A DNA stretch of 32,455 nt from JBHELB01 sp041859045 (lineage in GTDB: Bacteria > Hydrogenedentota > Hydrogenedentia > Hydrogenedentales > SLHB01), in NCBI GenBank assembly GCA_041859045.1, contig JBHELB010000002.1:1-32455 (forward strand), given 5' to 3'. The notes below the pieces were generated by a model. It worked only from the letters and a program-made list of their open reading frames with translations. It had not been told where the DNA came from and searched no databases. Of this stretch, positions 20,712 to 28,768 are shown one piece after another. Numbering within the stretch: the first letter of the stretch is position 1; every line of letters begins with the position of its first letter. Made by a program: the position numbers and the translations under genes.

Positions 20712-20753
20712 CACGGGTTCCACTGCGCGGCTACGCCGCTCGTTCCACCCGTG
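20712..20753. repeat. Short interrupted hairpin, possible dispersed repeat
   Basis: An outer stem CACGGGT/ACCCGTG (20712-20718, 20747-20753) and an inner stem GCGGC/GCCGC (20727-20731, 20735-20739) flank a bubble. The wording resembles short palindromic repeats seen scattered in environmental bacterial genomes. A copy number is needed to be sure. Confidence 0.4.
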
Positions 20754-20861
20754 CCTACGTTCTGTCATCCGCTTGGCGGATTAGAGGCAAGATCTTTCCG
20801 CGACACAACGCCCCTGACGTTTTTTCTGAAAGTTATCCGGCGATTTGGGGGCATGCGGCGG

Positions 20862-20890
20862 TTGTCCACTGCCGAAGGGTTCAGTATAAT
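20862..20890 (+). promoter_or_regulatory. Promoter for trxB
   Basis: TTGTCC (20862-20867), a 17-bp spacer and a perfect -10 TATAAT (20885-20890) lie upstream of trxB. The leader would be about 60 nt. Confidence 0.65.
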
Positions 20891-20955
20891 CCGGCGCACT
20901 GTATCGTCGCGCGCCATGGCTGGGCGCGTGGCGCCGAACGAAAGGAAGTTCACGG

Positions 20956-21912
20956 ATGGAAAACGTCATTATCTTGGGATCGGGTCCGGCGGGCCATGCG
21001 GCGGCGATCTACGCCTCGCGCGCTAATCTCAATCCTCTTATGCTCGAAGGCGAGTTCAGCAAGGAAATTCTGCCCGGCGGTCAGTTGATGACCACGACGG
21101 AAATCGAGAATTTTCCGGGCTTCCCCGAGGGCATTACCGGTCCGCATCTCATGGACAACATGAAGGCGCAGTCCGCGCGCTTTGGCACGCGCATTCTCCC
21201 GAAAACCGCCACCCGCGTTGATCTTTCGAAGTCGCCCTTCATGGTCGAATCCGGCGACGAATCCTGGGAAACCAAGGCCCTGATCATTGCCACCGGCGCC
21301 ACCGCCAAGTACATGGGTCTGCCGTCCGAGGAAAAATACATGAACCGGGGCGTCTCCGCGTGCGCCACCTGCGACGGCGCGCTGCCGCGCTTCCGCAACA
21401 AGCCGTTGGTGGTGGTGGGCGGCGGCGATACGGCGATGGAGGAGACCCTTTTCCTGACGAACTTTGCGTCGCAGGTGCACGTCGTGCATCGCCGCGACCA
21501 ATTCCGCGCGAGCAAGATCATGGGCGACCGCGTTCAGGCGCATCCGAAGGTGGTCGTGGAATGGAATTCCGTGATCGACGAAGTGCTGGGCAACGACAAG
21601 GACGGCGTGACGGGCGTGCGCGTGAAGGACGTGAAAACGGGGGCGCTGCGCGAGATCGCCTGCGTAGGGTATTTTGCGGCGATCGGCCACAAACCGAACA
21701 CCGATCTGTTCAAGGGCGTGCTCGACATGGACGAGGCGGGCTATCTTGTTGCACAGCCCGGTTCGAGCCGGATGAACATCGAGGGCGTGTTTGCGGCGGG
21801 CGATGTGCAGGATAAGGTGTACCGCCAGGCCATCACGGCGGCGGGTTCGGGCTGCATGGCCGCGCTCGATTGCATCCGCTGGCTTGAAGCCCAGGACGCA
21901 CCGCACGCTTAG
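20956..21912 (+). CDS. trxB: Thioredoxin reductase
   Basis: This 318-aa NADPH-dependent flavoprotein reduces thioredoxin. The FAD-binding motif is IILGSGPAGHAAAIYASRA (5-23). The redox CxxC lies in CATCDG (Cys136, Cys139). The NADPH motifs are VVVGGGDTAMEE (152-163) and HRRDQFRA. The C-terminal FAD contact GVFAAGDVQDKVYRQAITAAGSGCMAALD is also present. The length is typical. The ATG at 20956 follows AAAGGAAG. Its own promoter with a perfect -10 lies just upstream. A co-oriented ExoD-family gene starts 40 nt after its stop. Confidence 0.96.
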   Translation: MENVIILGSGPAGHAAAIYASRANLNPLMLEGEFSKEILPGGQLMTTTEIENFPGFPEGITGPHLMDNMKAQSARFGTRILPKTATRVDLSKSPFMVESGDESWETKALIIATGATAKYMGLPSEEKYMNRGVSACATCDGALPRFRNKPLVVVGGGDTAMEETLFLTNFASQVHVVHRRDQFRASKIMGDRVQAHPKVVVEWNSVIDEVLGNDKDGVTGVRVKDVKTGALREIACVGYFAAIGHKPNTDLFKGVLDMDEAGYLVAQPGSSRMNIEGVFAAGDVQDKVYRQAITAAGSGCMAALDCIRWLEAQDAPHA

Positions 21913-21952
21913 CGCCGGATCGAGCGTGTGACAGGAAAGGAGCCGCAACCGC

Positions 21953-22636
21953 GTGGGAAGGTTCCAGAGAATCCGCCAGCTTCGCCCGTTCAAACGTCGC
22001 GGCCTTCGGCGGCCCAAGCGGCCGCAGGGGACTCGGCTGTCGGATGAGTTGCGTCTGCTTCTAACCAAAGCGGCGGGCGGATCGGTGAATCTGCGTGAGA
22101 TTTTCGACTCATTTCCGAAGCGCAGTCACGCCATTCTGATCGTGTTGCTGAGTTTTCCGCTGTGTTCGCCCATCGGCATTCCTATTATCACCACGCTGTT
22201 TGGGCCGACCCTGGGACTCGTGAGTTTTTTCCTGATGCTTGGCCGCCGGCCCTGGCTTCCCAAATTCATGTCCGAGCGTCGCATTCCCTACGACAAACTC
22301 GAGTTGGTCATGCGGCGTCTCATTCGCATTGCGACGCGTTTCGAGCGCGTTCTGAAGCCGCGGCTGCCGTTGCTCACTTCCGAGGGCCTTCCGCTGCGGA
22401 TCCATGGCGCGGTATGCGTCGTTCTGGCGATTCTGGTGTCATTGCCGCTGCCCATCCCGTTCCTGAATATGGCGGCCGCGTTGCCGGTGCTGTTGCTGGG
22501 GTTGGGCTTGCTCGAGCGCGACGGCGCGTTCGTCGTGGCGGGGTATACCGCCGCGGTTCCCGGCGTGTTGTTCTATGCAGGGCTGCTGTTTCTCGGGAAA
22601 GAAGGCGTAATGCGGCTGTTGCACCTCGCAGCGTAA
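21953..22636 (+). CDS. ExoD-family integral membrane protein
   Basis: This 227-aa protein starts with GTG at 21953, about 10 nt after AAAGGAG. After a very basic N-terminus (about 25 residues), it shows the ExoD pattern: FDSFPKRSHAILIVLLSFPLCSPI, then GPTLGLVSFFLMLGRRPWLP, a cytosolic-looking helix pair, and two more hydrophobic stretches (AVCVVLAILVSLPLPIPF with AAALPVLLLGLGLLERDG, and AAVPGVLFYAGLLFLG). Four or more membrane segments are likely. The founding member affects exopolysaccharide production and alkali tolerance in Sinorhizobium, but the biochemical role is not known. The photolyase gene starts 15 nt after its stop. Confidence 0.85.
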   Translation: MGRFQRIRQLRPFKRRGLRRPKRPQGTRLSDELRLLLTKAAGGSVNLREIFDSFPKRSHAILIVLLSFPLCSPIGIPIITTLFGPTLGLVSFFLMLGRRPWLPKFMSERRIPYDKLELVMRRLIRIATRFERVLKPRLPLLTSEGLPLRIHGAVCVVLAILVSLPLPIPFLNMAAALPVLLLGLGLLERDGAFVVAGYTAAVPGVLFYAGLLFLGKEGVMRLLHLAA

Positions 22637-22651
22637 CGCGCAGGAGGCCCT

Positions 22652-24073
22652 ATGGCGCACGCGACCGTTGTCTGGTTTCGCCAGGACCTGCGCCTGGCCG
22701 ACAACCCCGCCTTGTGTGCGGCCATTCGACGGGGCGGGCCGGTTGTACCGGTCTATCTGTGGAGTCCGGAGGAAGACCGGCGGTGGGCCATGGGGGCCGC
22801 CGCGCGCGTGGCGTTGCATGCAACGCTCCAGGCGCTCGACCAAGACCTGCGGCGGCGCGGCTCCCGACTGCTGCTGTGCCGAGGACCGGTCGAAGCGGCC
22901 CTCCGCGCGCTAGTCCGCGAGACACAGGCGGGCGCGGTCTTCTGGAACCGGCTGTATGAGCCCGCGCCGCGTGAGCGCGACGCGCACCTCGCGGCGGCGC
23001 TCCGGGCGCAAGGGATCGAGGTCCAATCCTTCAACGCCGCGCTGTTATTCGAACCCGAAACGATCCAAACCCGCGCTGGCGGGCCGTTCAAGGTCTTCAC
23101 CCCGTATTGGAAAGCTTGTCTCGCCTCTTGCGAACCGCCCGAGCCGCTCGACGCGCCCGCGCACATCCCGGCGCTGGCCACATGGCCAACATCGCTTGAG
23201 CTTGCCGCGTTGCGCCTCGAGCCCCGCGTCGATTGGGCCAGCGGAATCCGGGCGGCGTGGGCATGGGGGGAGTCGGCGGCGGGCGAGCAGCTGCAGGCCT
23301 TTATCCACGGCGTGCTCGCACGCTACGACCAGGGGCGCGATCTTCCCGCTGAACCGGGCACGTCGCGTCTGTCGCCATACCTTCACTTCGGCACGTTGAG
23401 TCCGCGCCAGGTCTGGCATGCCGTACGCGGCGCGGCAGCGTTCGCACCGGGGTTGGAGACGGCAGCGGAAGGCTATTTGCGCCAACTCGGCTGGCGTGAG
23501 TTCGCGCACCACCTGCTCTGGCACTTTCCCGCGACAACGGATGCGCCGTTGCGCCCGGAGTTCGAGCGGTTTCCATGGCGCGACGATCCGGTGGCGCTGG
23601 AGGCATGGCAGCGCGGCCGCACAGGGTATCCGTATATCGACGCCGGTCTGCGCGAACTCTGGACCACCGGCTGGATGCACAACCGCGTACGCATGGCGGT
23701 GGCGTCGTTCCTAGTAAAGGACCTGCTCCTGCCGTGGCACGAGGGCGCGCGCTGGTTCTGGGACACGCTTGTCGACGCCGATCTCGCGAACAATACGTTG
23801 GGTTGGCAGTGGACCGCGGGGTGCGGGGCCGACGCCGCACCGTATTTCCGGGTGTTCAATCCGGTGCTTCAGGGCGAGAAGTTTGATCCGCAAGGAGCTT
23901 ACGTGCGTCGCTGGATACCGGAACTTGAGACCTTGCCCAGCCGCTACATTCATTGTCCGTGGACCGCGCCCGCCGCGCTGCGGAAAGCGGTGGAGTATCC
24001 AGAGCCGATGGTCGACCACGACCAAGCACGCCTTCGCGCGCTCGAGGCGCTGGGGGCGTTGAAATCTTCTTAG
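22652..24073 (+). CDS. phr: Cryptochrome/photolyase family protein (class I CPD photolyase type)
   Basis: This 473-aa light-dependent flavoprotein most likely splits cyclobutane pyrimidine dimers. The N-terminal antenna domain begins VVWFRQDLRLADNPAL (6-21). The FAD domain carries LSPYLHFGTLSPRQVW, WREFAHHLLWHFP, TTGWMHNRVRMAVASFLVKDLL (from about 338) and DADLANNTLGWQWTAGCGADAAPYFRVFNPV. These are the usual FAD and lesion-binding segments of class I CPD photolyases. The length is typical. The ATG at 22652 follows AGGAGG. The C-terminus ends soon after the core, with no cryptochrome-like extension. Confidence 0.93.
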   Translation: MAHATVVWFRQDLRLADNPALCAAIRRGGPVVPVYLWSPEEDRRWAMGAAARVALHATLQALDQDLRRRGSRLLLCRGPVEAALRALVRETQAGAVFWNRLYEPAPRERDAHLAAALRAQGIEVQSFNAALLFEPETIQTRAGGPFKVFTPYWKACLASCEPPEPLDAPAHIPALATWPTSLELAALRLEPRVDWASGIRAAWAWGESAAGEQLQAFIHGVLARYDQGRDLPAEPGTSRLSPYLHFGTLSPRQVWHAVRGAAAFAPGLETAAEGYLRQLGWREFAHHLLWHFPATTDAPLRPEFERFPWRDDPVALEAWQRGRTGYPYIDAGLRELWTTGWMHNRVRMAVASFLVKDLLLPWHEGARWFWDTLVDADLANNTLGWQWTAGCGADAAPYFRVFNPVLQGEKFDPQGAYVRRWIPELETLPSRYIHCPWTAPAALRKAVEYPEPMVDHDQARLRALEALGALKSS

Positions 24074-24140
24074 AACCGCTACATTTTCCCGCGAAATTCT
24101 GTTACCGTCGTTCTACGGCACTGAAAAAGGGGACGCAATC

Positions 24141-25412
24141 ATGGCGGCTGGCACGAACTACGCGGCATTACTCGACTTCACCGATAGTCTCTCGATCGTC
24201 GATTCCCACGAGCACCTGTTGACCGAGGCGCAGCGACTCGCGACGCCGGTCGACTTCGCGCTGCTGTTTGCCCAGTACTGTCGTTGCGATATGGGCGCGG
24301 CGGGGATGACGGAGGCCATGCAGACGGCGTTCTATTCCTCCGAGACGCCGCTCGACGAGAAGTGGCGACTGTTCGAGCCGTTTTACCGGCACATCCAGGA
24401 CGGCGGGTATTGTCGCGCCGCACACCTAGCCATGGAGAAATTCTACGGGTATCCGCGGCTTGAGTCACTTGACGACGCGGTCGCGGTAACCGAAGCCATG
24501 CGCGCCGCAAACGTCGCGGGGCTTTACCGCCGCGTGCTGCGCGAGGCGTGCAATATTCGCGTGTCGCTTAATTACGGCGGGATCGAGCACGATCCCGAGT
24601 ATATGCTTCCGGTGGTGTATGTGAGCGGCTTTCTGCGGCCCAACAAGCCGCTCGTTCTCGACTTCGAAGAGCGTTTAGGTGCGTCTTGCGCCACGCTCGA
24701 TGGCTACGTTGACGCGGTGCGCCGGGAACTACGGGCGCTTAAGGAGAAAGGCGCGAAAGGCTTCAAATTCGATCTGGCGTATATGCGCGATCTGCATTTT
24801 CCGGCACGGACGCATGACGAGGCCGAGCGCGTGTTTCTGCGCGTGCTGGAGGAGGGCTATGGCTGGCGGCCCGACGCGCTGGGCTATGAAGAAGGACGCC
24901 CATTGCAGGACTATCTCGTGCATCGTATTGCGGAAGAAGCGGGTGTGCTCGAACTGCCGATCGTGTTTCACACGGGATTGCAGGCGAGTTCGTTTCACAA
25001 CCCCGACGACGCGCGGCCGCAACGTTTGTGGAATCTGGCGCATCGCCATCGCAAGACGCGCTTTGTCGTACTGCACGCGGGCATGCCGTGGTTGGAGGAA
25101 GCGGCGATGCTGGCCAAGCAATACCCGAACGTCTACCTCGACCTGGCCTGGACGCACATCATTTCGCCCTCTCTTAGCCGCCGCGCATTGCACGCTTTCA
25201 TCGACCTCGTGCCCATGAACAAAGTCAGCGGATTCGGCGGCGATTACTTCGTCGTCGAGAAAGTCTACGGACATCTGACGCTTGCCAGACAGAACATCGC
25301 GCGCGCATTGGCCGAGCGCATTGACGAAGGCGCGATGCCGCTATCCCGGGCGCAGGCATGGGCCAAGGCGCTGTTCGTGGACAATCCCACGGAGATATTC
25401 CGCATCGCATAG
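24141..25412 (+). CDS. Amidohydrolase-superfamily (amidohydrolase 2) protein
   Basis: The protein has 423 residues. Metal-site signatures of the TIM-barrel amidohydrolases are visible: VDSHEHLL (His23, His25), IVFHTGLQ (His277), VLHAGMPW (His312) and FGGDYFVVE (Asp368). A Lys-rich KGAKGFKFDLAY region at 203-214 could supply a bridging lysine. The end LFVDNPTEIFRI is typical of amidohydrolase 2 (PF04909) proteins. Relatives include metal-dependent hydrolases, decarboxylases and uronate-isomerase-like proteins. The substrate cannot be told from sequence. The neighbouring alpha-mannosidase and glycan hydrolases hint at sugar or uronate metabolism. The ATG at 24141 follows AAGGGGA. Confidence 0.8.
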   Translation: MAAGTNYAALLDFTDSLSIVDSHEHLLTEAQRLATPVDFALLFAQYCRCDMGAAGMTEAMQTAFYSSETPLDEKWRLFEPFYRHIQDGGYCRAAHLAMEKFYGYPRLESLDDAVAVTEAMRAANVAGLYRRVLREACNIRVSLNYGGIEHDPEYMLPVVYVSGFLRPNKPLVLDFEERLGASCATLDGYVDAVRRELRALKEKGAKGFKFDLAYMRDLHFPARTHDEAERVFLRVLEEGYGWRPDALGYEEGRPLQDYLVHRIAEEAGVLELPIVFHTGLQASSFHNPDDARPQRLWNLAHRHRKTRFVVLHAGMPWLEEAAMLAKQYPNVYLDLAWTHIISPSLSRRALHAFIDLVPMNKVSGFGGDYFVVEKVYGHLTLARQNIARALAERIDEGAMPLSRAQAWAKALFVDNPTEIFRIA

Positions 25413-25420
25413 AAGAGACG

Positions 25421-25460
25421 CGGGGGAAGCGGACGCGTGCCGCTTCCCCCGTTGGTTTGG
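25421..25460. terminator. Terminator hairpin between convergent genes
   Basis: A perfect 12-bp stem (25421-25432 with 25440-25451, 7-nt loop) lies between the amidohydrolase stop and the alpha-mannosidase stop on the other strand. It is followed on the plus strand by TTGGTTTGGTTCT. It can serve both directions, with the better T-rich tail on the plus strand. Confidence 0.7.
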
Positions 25461-25462
25461 TT

Positions 25463-28400
25463 CTAGAACTCGACCTTAAACGTGCGAATTTCGCTTGGCT
25501 TGATGAAGAACGTAAAGCCTCCGGCGCGAACCTTCTGGGCCTTGTCGTTTTCCTCCATCAAGTCGCACTCCGTGACTTTCTTCGGCGTCCGGTTAAAGCG
25601 CAACGTCACGTCGCCGCGCTGGCCATGCGCCTCGTATACACGCACAACGATCGCCTTCGAGTCCTCGGCCTTTTTGACCGTGTCGATGACGACGTGCTCT
25701 GCGCTGCAGTCGACGAAGCTCTCCTGTGCGGCGAGCGGCCCCTTGCTCTGCGGCACCGCGAGCGCCAGAATCGGGTGATTCAGCTCGTAGCCCACTTGCA
25801 CCGTGGTGGTCCGCCAGGTTCCGAAGTGAGGCAACAGCGCATAGGTGAACCGGTGTTCGCCCTGATCCGCTGACTCATCCGGCACGTTCGTCGCGCGGAG
25901 CAACGACAGGCGCATCACGTTGCCGCGCACGTCGTAGCCGTACTTGCAGTCATTGAGCAGACTCACGCCGTAATCGCCTTCGTTCAGGTCCGCCCATTTG
26001 TGCCCCGTCACTTCGAACTGCGCGCGGTCGGCCTCGCGATTGCGGTGGGTGGGGCGTTCGATGGCGGCGAACTGCACCTCATACGCCGCTTGCGAACTCC
26101 GGACATTCACCGGGAACGCCGCCTTCATGAGAACCCGGCTCTCGTGCCAATCCACATGCGTAACGAAATCGATGCGCGGCGAGTTTGCATAGAGCACCAC
26201 GTCTTGCGCAATGACGCTCTTTTCGGTCTTGCGCACCACGCGCACCACCGCACGCACGGGGCCTGCCTCGACGACTTCGAGCGGCGACGCCAACTTCGGC
26301 TCCCACTGCTTTTCCTCGAAATTGTGATCGATGTCCCAGGCATCCCAAGCATGCGGCCGATCGTCGAACAACTGCAATACGTTGCCGCGCGCGCCCGGCT
26401 CAAGCACATCGCGATCCGCCGCCTTGTCGTAGATCGACGCGATCGCGCCCGTGCGGTCGAACGTCAACTTGATGAAATCGTTTTCCATCCCGCGCGGCGT
26501 TGCCTTGAGCATTCCGCTCGGCTCGGCGCTGTCCGCGCCCGGCACGAGGCGGTAGACCGCATGTCCCATCGGCGGCAGGGCGGTCACTTCAAGCAACAGC
26601 AAGTCCTTGCCGACGACTTGATGCGGCACGGCGCGTCCCGCGGCGTTCATCACCGTAAACGCGCCCTTTGGCAGTTTCGCCTCGACAAGCGCCACGTCGT
26701 TGCGCGGCCACGACAGCGAATTCAGCAGCAGCAGCGGTGTGCCATCACCGGTCGTGTCGATCTTCTTGGCGTAGTGCGCCAGCGCCTTTGTCCGTACGCT
26801 CGCCGCCTTGGTCTGCGCCTCGGCGTAATGCGTCTCGGTCGTCTCGTACACTTCGTGAATCGACGTACCCGGCAGAATGTCGTGAAACTGGTTGGTTAGC
26901 ACGATCTTCCATGCCGCCTCGAGTTCGGCCTGGTCGTAGGCGCCGCCGTTGAGCAACGCCAACGTCGAAAGGAATTCCGCCGAACGCAGCAGCGCTTCCG
27001 ATTTGCGATTGTGCCGTTTGGTGCGGGCCTGCGTGGTCTGACAGCCGCGGTGATACTCGTAATAGAGTTCGCCGTTCCACACCGGCATCGTCTCTTCCGG
27101 ACACAGCGTCGTCATGCGATCGAGCGCGTCCTTGGCGCGGCCGAATTTCGTTTTCGGCACGCCCGCCATGTTGCCCAGGCGCTTGCCGTATTCGATCATC
27201 GAAGCCGTCGGGCCGCCGCCGCCGTCGCCCCAGCCGAACGGGAAGATGAACTCGTCCACCTTGCCCTTCTGCTTGAACGTCTGCCACTGCTCGACCAAGT
27301 TCTTCGGGAACGGCTTGTTGTTGTAGTCATGCGGCATGGCCGCGCGCACGCGCGAGCCGTCCGTGCCTTCCCAAATAAAGTAGTGATAGGGAAATTCCGT
27401 GAAACCGTTGCCCCAGCGGAGCTTGCTGGTCACGAAATAGTCGATTTGCGCGCGCTTGATGATCTGGGGCAGCGCCCAGCAATAACCGAAGGTGTCGGGA
27501 GTCCACGCGACGCGCGGATCGATGCCGAATTCCTTGCGGAAGAAGCGTTTGCCGTACAGCGCCTGGCGCACCAACGATTCGCCGCTCGGCACGTTCAGGT
27601 CCGGCTCCACCCAGAACGCGCCCGCGGGATCCCAACGCCCCTCCTTCACGCGTTTCTTGATGCGCGCGTAGAGCTCGGGGTAGTCCTTCTTCACCCAGTC
27701 GTACTGCGCGGCCTGACTGCATGTGAAATGAAACTCGGGGTAGCGGTCCATCAGCCCGAGCATGGACGAGAACGTGCGGCCGCATTTCCGGTGCGTCTCG
27801 CGCAGCGGCCACAGCCACGCCGTGTCGATATGCGAATGCCCAAGCAACGCGAGACTTCCCAGGCCGTAGCTGGTTTGGAAGGCCTTTAGCTCCGCGCGCA
27901 AGCGCTTTTGGGCGCGGGCGATCGACGCGTAGTAGGAGGGCTCGCCGGTGTGTTGCAGATCTACCTCGAGCACGCACTGCTTGAGGGTCTCCAGCAAGTG
28001 ACGGCGCGGGGTCGAATCCTCCGGCAACACCTCGAGCACGTCATGGGCCACGATACCATCCCAGTAGAAGTCCCATACTTGCGAATTCAGCACCGCAAGG
28101 GTGGGGTATTCGCAGACGTGTTTGACGTCGTGCCACGTTCCGGGCGTGGTTTCGAGATGCACCTGAAACTTCTCGCCCGCCTTGGCCTTTTCCGAAAGGC
28201 GCAGCTCCGTGTGGTTCACGTCGATGCCCTGCATCGGTGCGCCGTTGACATAGGCCAATGCCTCGCCGCCGAGGGTGAACAACACAAACAGCGGTTTCCC
28301 CGCCATGGACTTCGGCGTTGTCACGCTGAATCGGAACCACGTTGTCCGATCGCGGCCGCCCCAACGGCGCATGGGATCCCACGGTTTCCAACCCTTCGCG

Positions 28401-28552
28401 GGCGCACGCTCAGGGCCTTTGCCCAGGCCGGTCTCAACGTATTCCACCTTTGTGATGGGGGTTCGTTGGTCGTACAACGTGCGTTCAATCTCGTTGAGAC
28501 GAAGCCGCACCTGAATCGCCTCAATTTTCCGCTCTTGTGCCAGTTCCGACAT
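25463..28552 (-). CDS. Alpha-mannosidase (glycoside hydrolase family 38)
   Basis: This 1029-aa GH38 enzyme hydrolyses alpha-mannosides through a zinc-dependent retaining mechanism. An N-terminal beta-rich domain (about 1-230) precedes the catalytic barrel, which begins LLGHSHIDTAWLWPLRET (His239, Asp243 as zinc ligands). It continues with SQAAQYDWVKKDYPELYARI and GRWDPAGAFWVEPDLNVPSGESLVRQ. The nucleophile segment is AWTPDTFGYCWALPQI (Asp353), and a three-helix middle region ends in QFHDILPGTSIHEVY. The C-terminal half is the beta-sandwich domain of GH38. There is no signal peptide, so it probably acts in the cytoplasm on imported oligosaccharides. The ATG at 28552 is preferred to the one at 28561, because AAAGGA is 8 nt away from the former and touches the latter. 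It is divergent from the exported hydrolase. Confidence 0.94.
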   Translation of the reverse strand: MSELAQERKIEAIQVRLRLNEIERTLYDQRTPITKVEYVETGLGKGPERAPAKGWKPWDPMRRWGGRDRTTWFRFSVTTPKSMAGKPLFVLFTLGGEALAYVNGAPMQGIDVNHTELRLSEKAKAGEKFQVHLETTPGTWHDVKHVCEYPTLAVLNSQVWDFYWDGIVAHDVLEVLPEDSTPRRHLLETLKQCVLEVDLQHTGEPSYYASIARAQKRLRAELKAFQTSYGLGSLALLGHSHIDTAWLWPLRETHRKCGRTFSSMLGLMDRYPEFHFTCSQAAQYDWVKKDYPELYARIKKRVKEGRWDPAGAFWVEPDLNVPSGESLVRQALYGKRFFRKEFGIDPRVAWTPDTFGYCWALPQIIKRAQIDYFVTSKLRWGNGFTEFPYHYFIWEGTDGSRVRAAMPHDYNNKPFPKNLVEQWQTFKQKGKVDEFIFPFGWGDGGGGPTASMIEYGKRLGNMAGVPKTKFGRAKDALDRMTTLCPEETMPVWNGELYYEYHRGCQTTQARTKRHNRKSEALLRSAEFLSTLALLNGGAYDQAELEAAWKIVLTNQFHDILPGTSIHEVYETTETHYAEAQTKAASVRTKALAHYAKKIDTTGDGTPLLLLNSLSWPRNDVALVEAKLPKGAFTVMNAAGRAVPHQVVGKDLLLLEVTALPPMGHAVYRLVPGADSAEPSGMLKATPRGMENDFIKLTFDRTGAIASIYDKAADRDVLEPGARGNVLQLFDDRPHAWDAWDIDHNFEEKQWEPKLASPLEVVEAGPVRAVVRVVRKTEKSVIAQDVVLYANSPRIDFVTHVDWHESRVLMKAAFPVNVRSSQAAYEVQFAAIERPTHRNREADRAQFEVTGHKWADLNEGDYGVSLLNDCKYGYDVRGNVMRLSLLRATNVPDESADQGEHRFTYALLPHFGTWRTTTVQVGYELNHPILALAVPQSKGPLAAQESFVDCSAEHVVIDTVKKAEDSKAIVVRVYEAHGQRGDVTLRFNRTPKKVTECDLMEENDKAQKVRAGGFTFFIKPSEIRTFKVEF

Positions 28553-28602
28553 GGACAACATCCTTTGTGTTAGGACTAGGTTCGAGATGCAAAAACGGCG
28601 GG

Positions 28603-28608
28603 ATTATA
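28603..28608 (-). promoter_or_regulatory. Candidate -10 box for the alpha-mannosidase gene
   Basis: On the minus strand a perfect TATAAT lies about 50 nt before the alpha-mannosidase ATG. The -35 region (TTTTTTTGTTTTC on that strand) is T-rich but not close to consensus, so an activator may be needed. The shared divergent region (28553-28768) also holds a TATAGT at 28723-28728 on the plus strand that could serve the exported hydrolase. Confidence 0.5.
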
Positions 28609-28768
28609 CTCCGGCGGGAAAGAAAACAAAAAAAGCGATTCGCGGAGAACTGGGATTTCTGGAGTGAAAACTGTCCCAAGTTTTTTCCCTGAAATCTCTG
28701 CGTGTGCGCATATCTGCCATGTTATAGTAAGGCTCCTGGGGATGGATATTTTGAGGAAGGGGAAAAGC

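Noticed and set aside
19935..20768. 277-aa minus-strand open frame through the repeat region
   Set aside because: Its central part translates the long-hairpin repeat (HHRGTEDTEK..., LCPLCLCG). Only the small ATG at 20158, in another frame, has a credible ribosome site.
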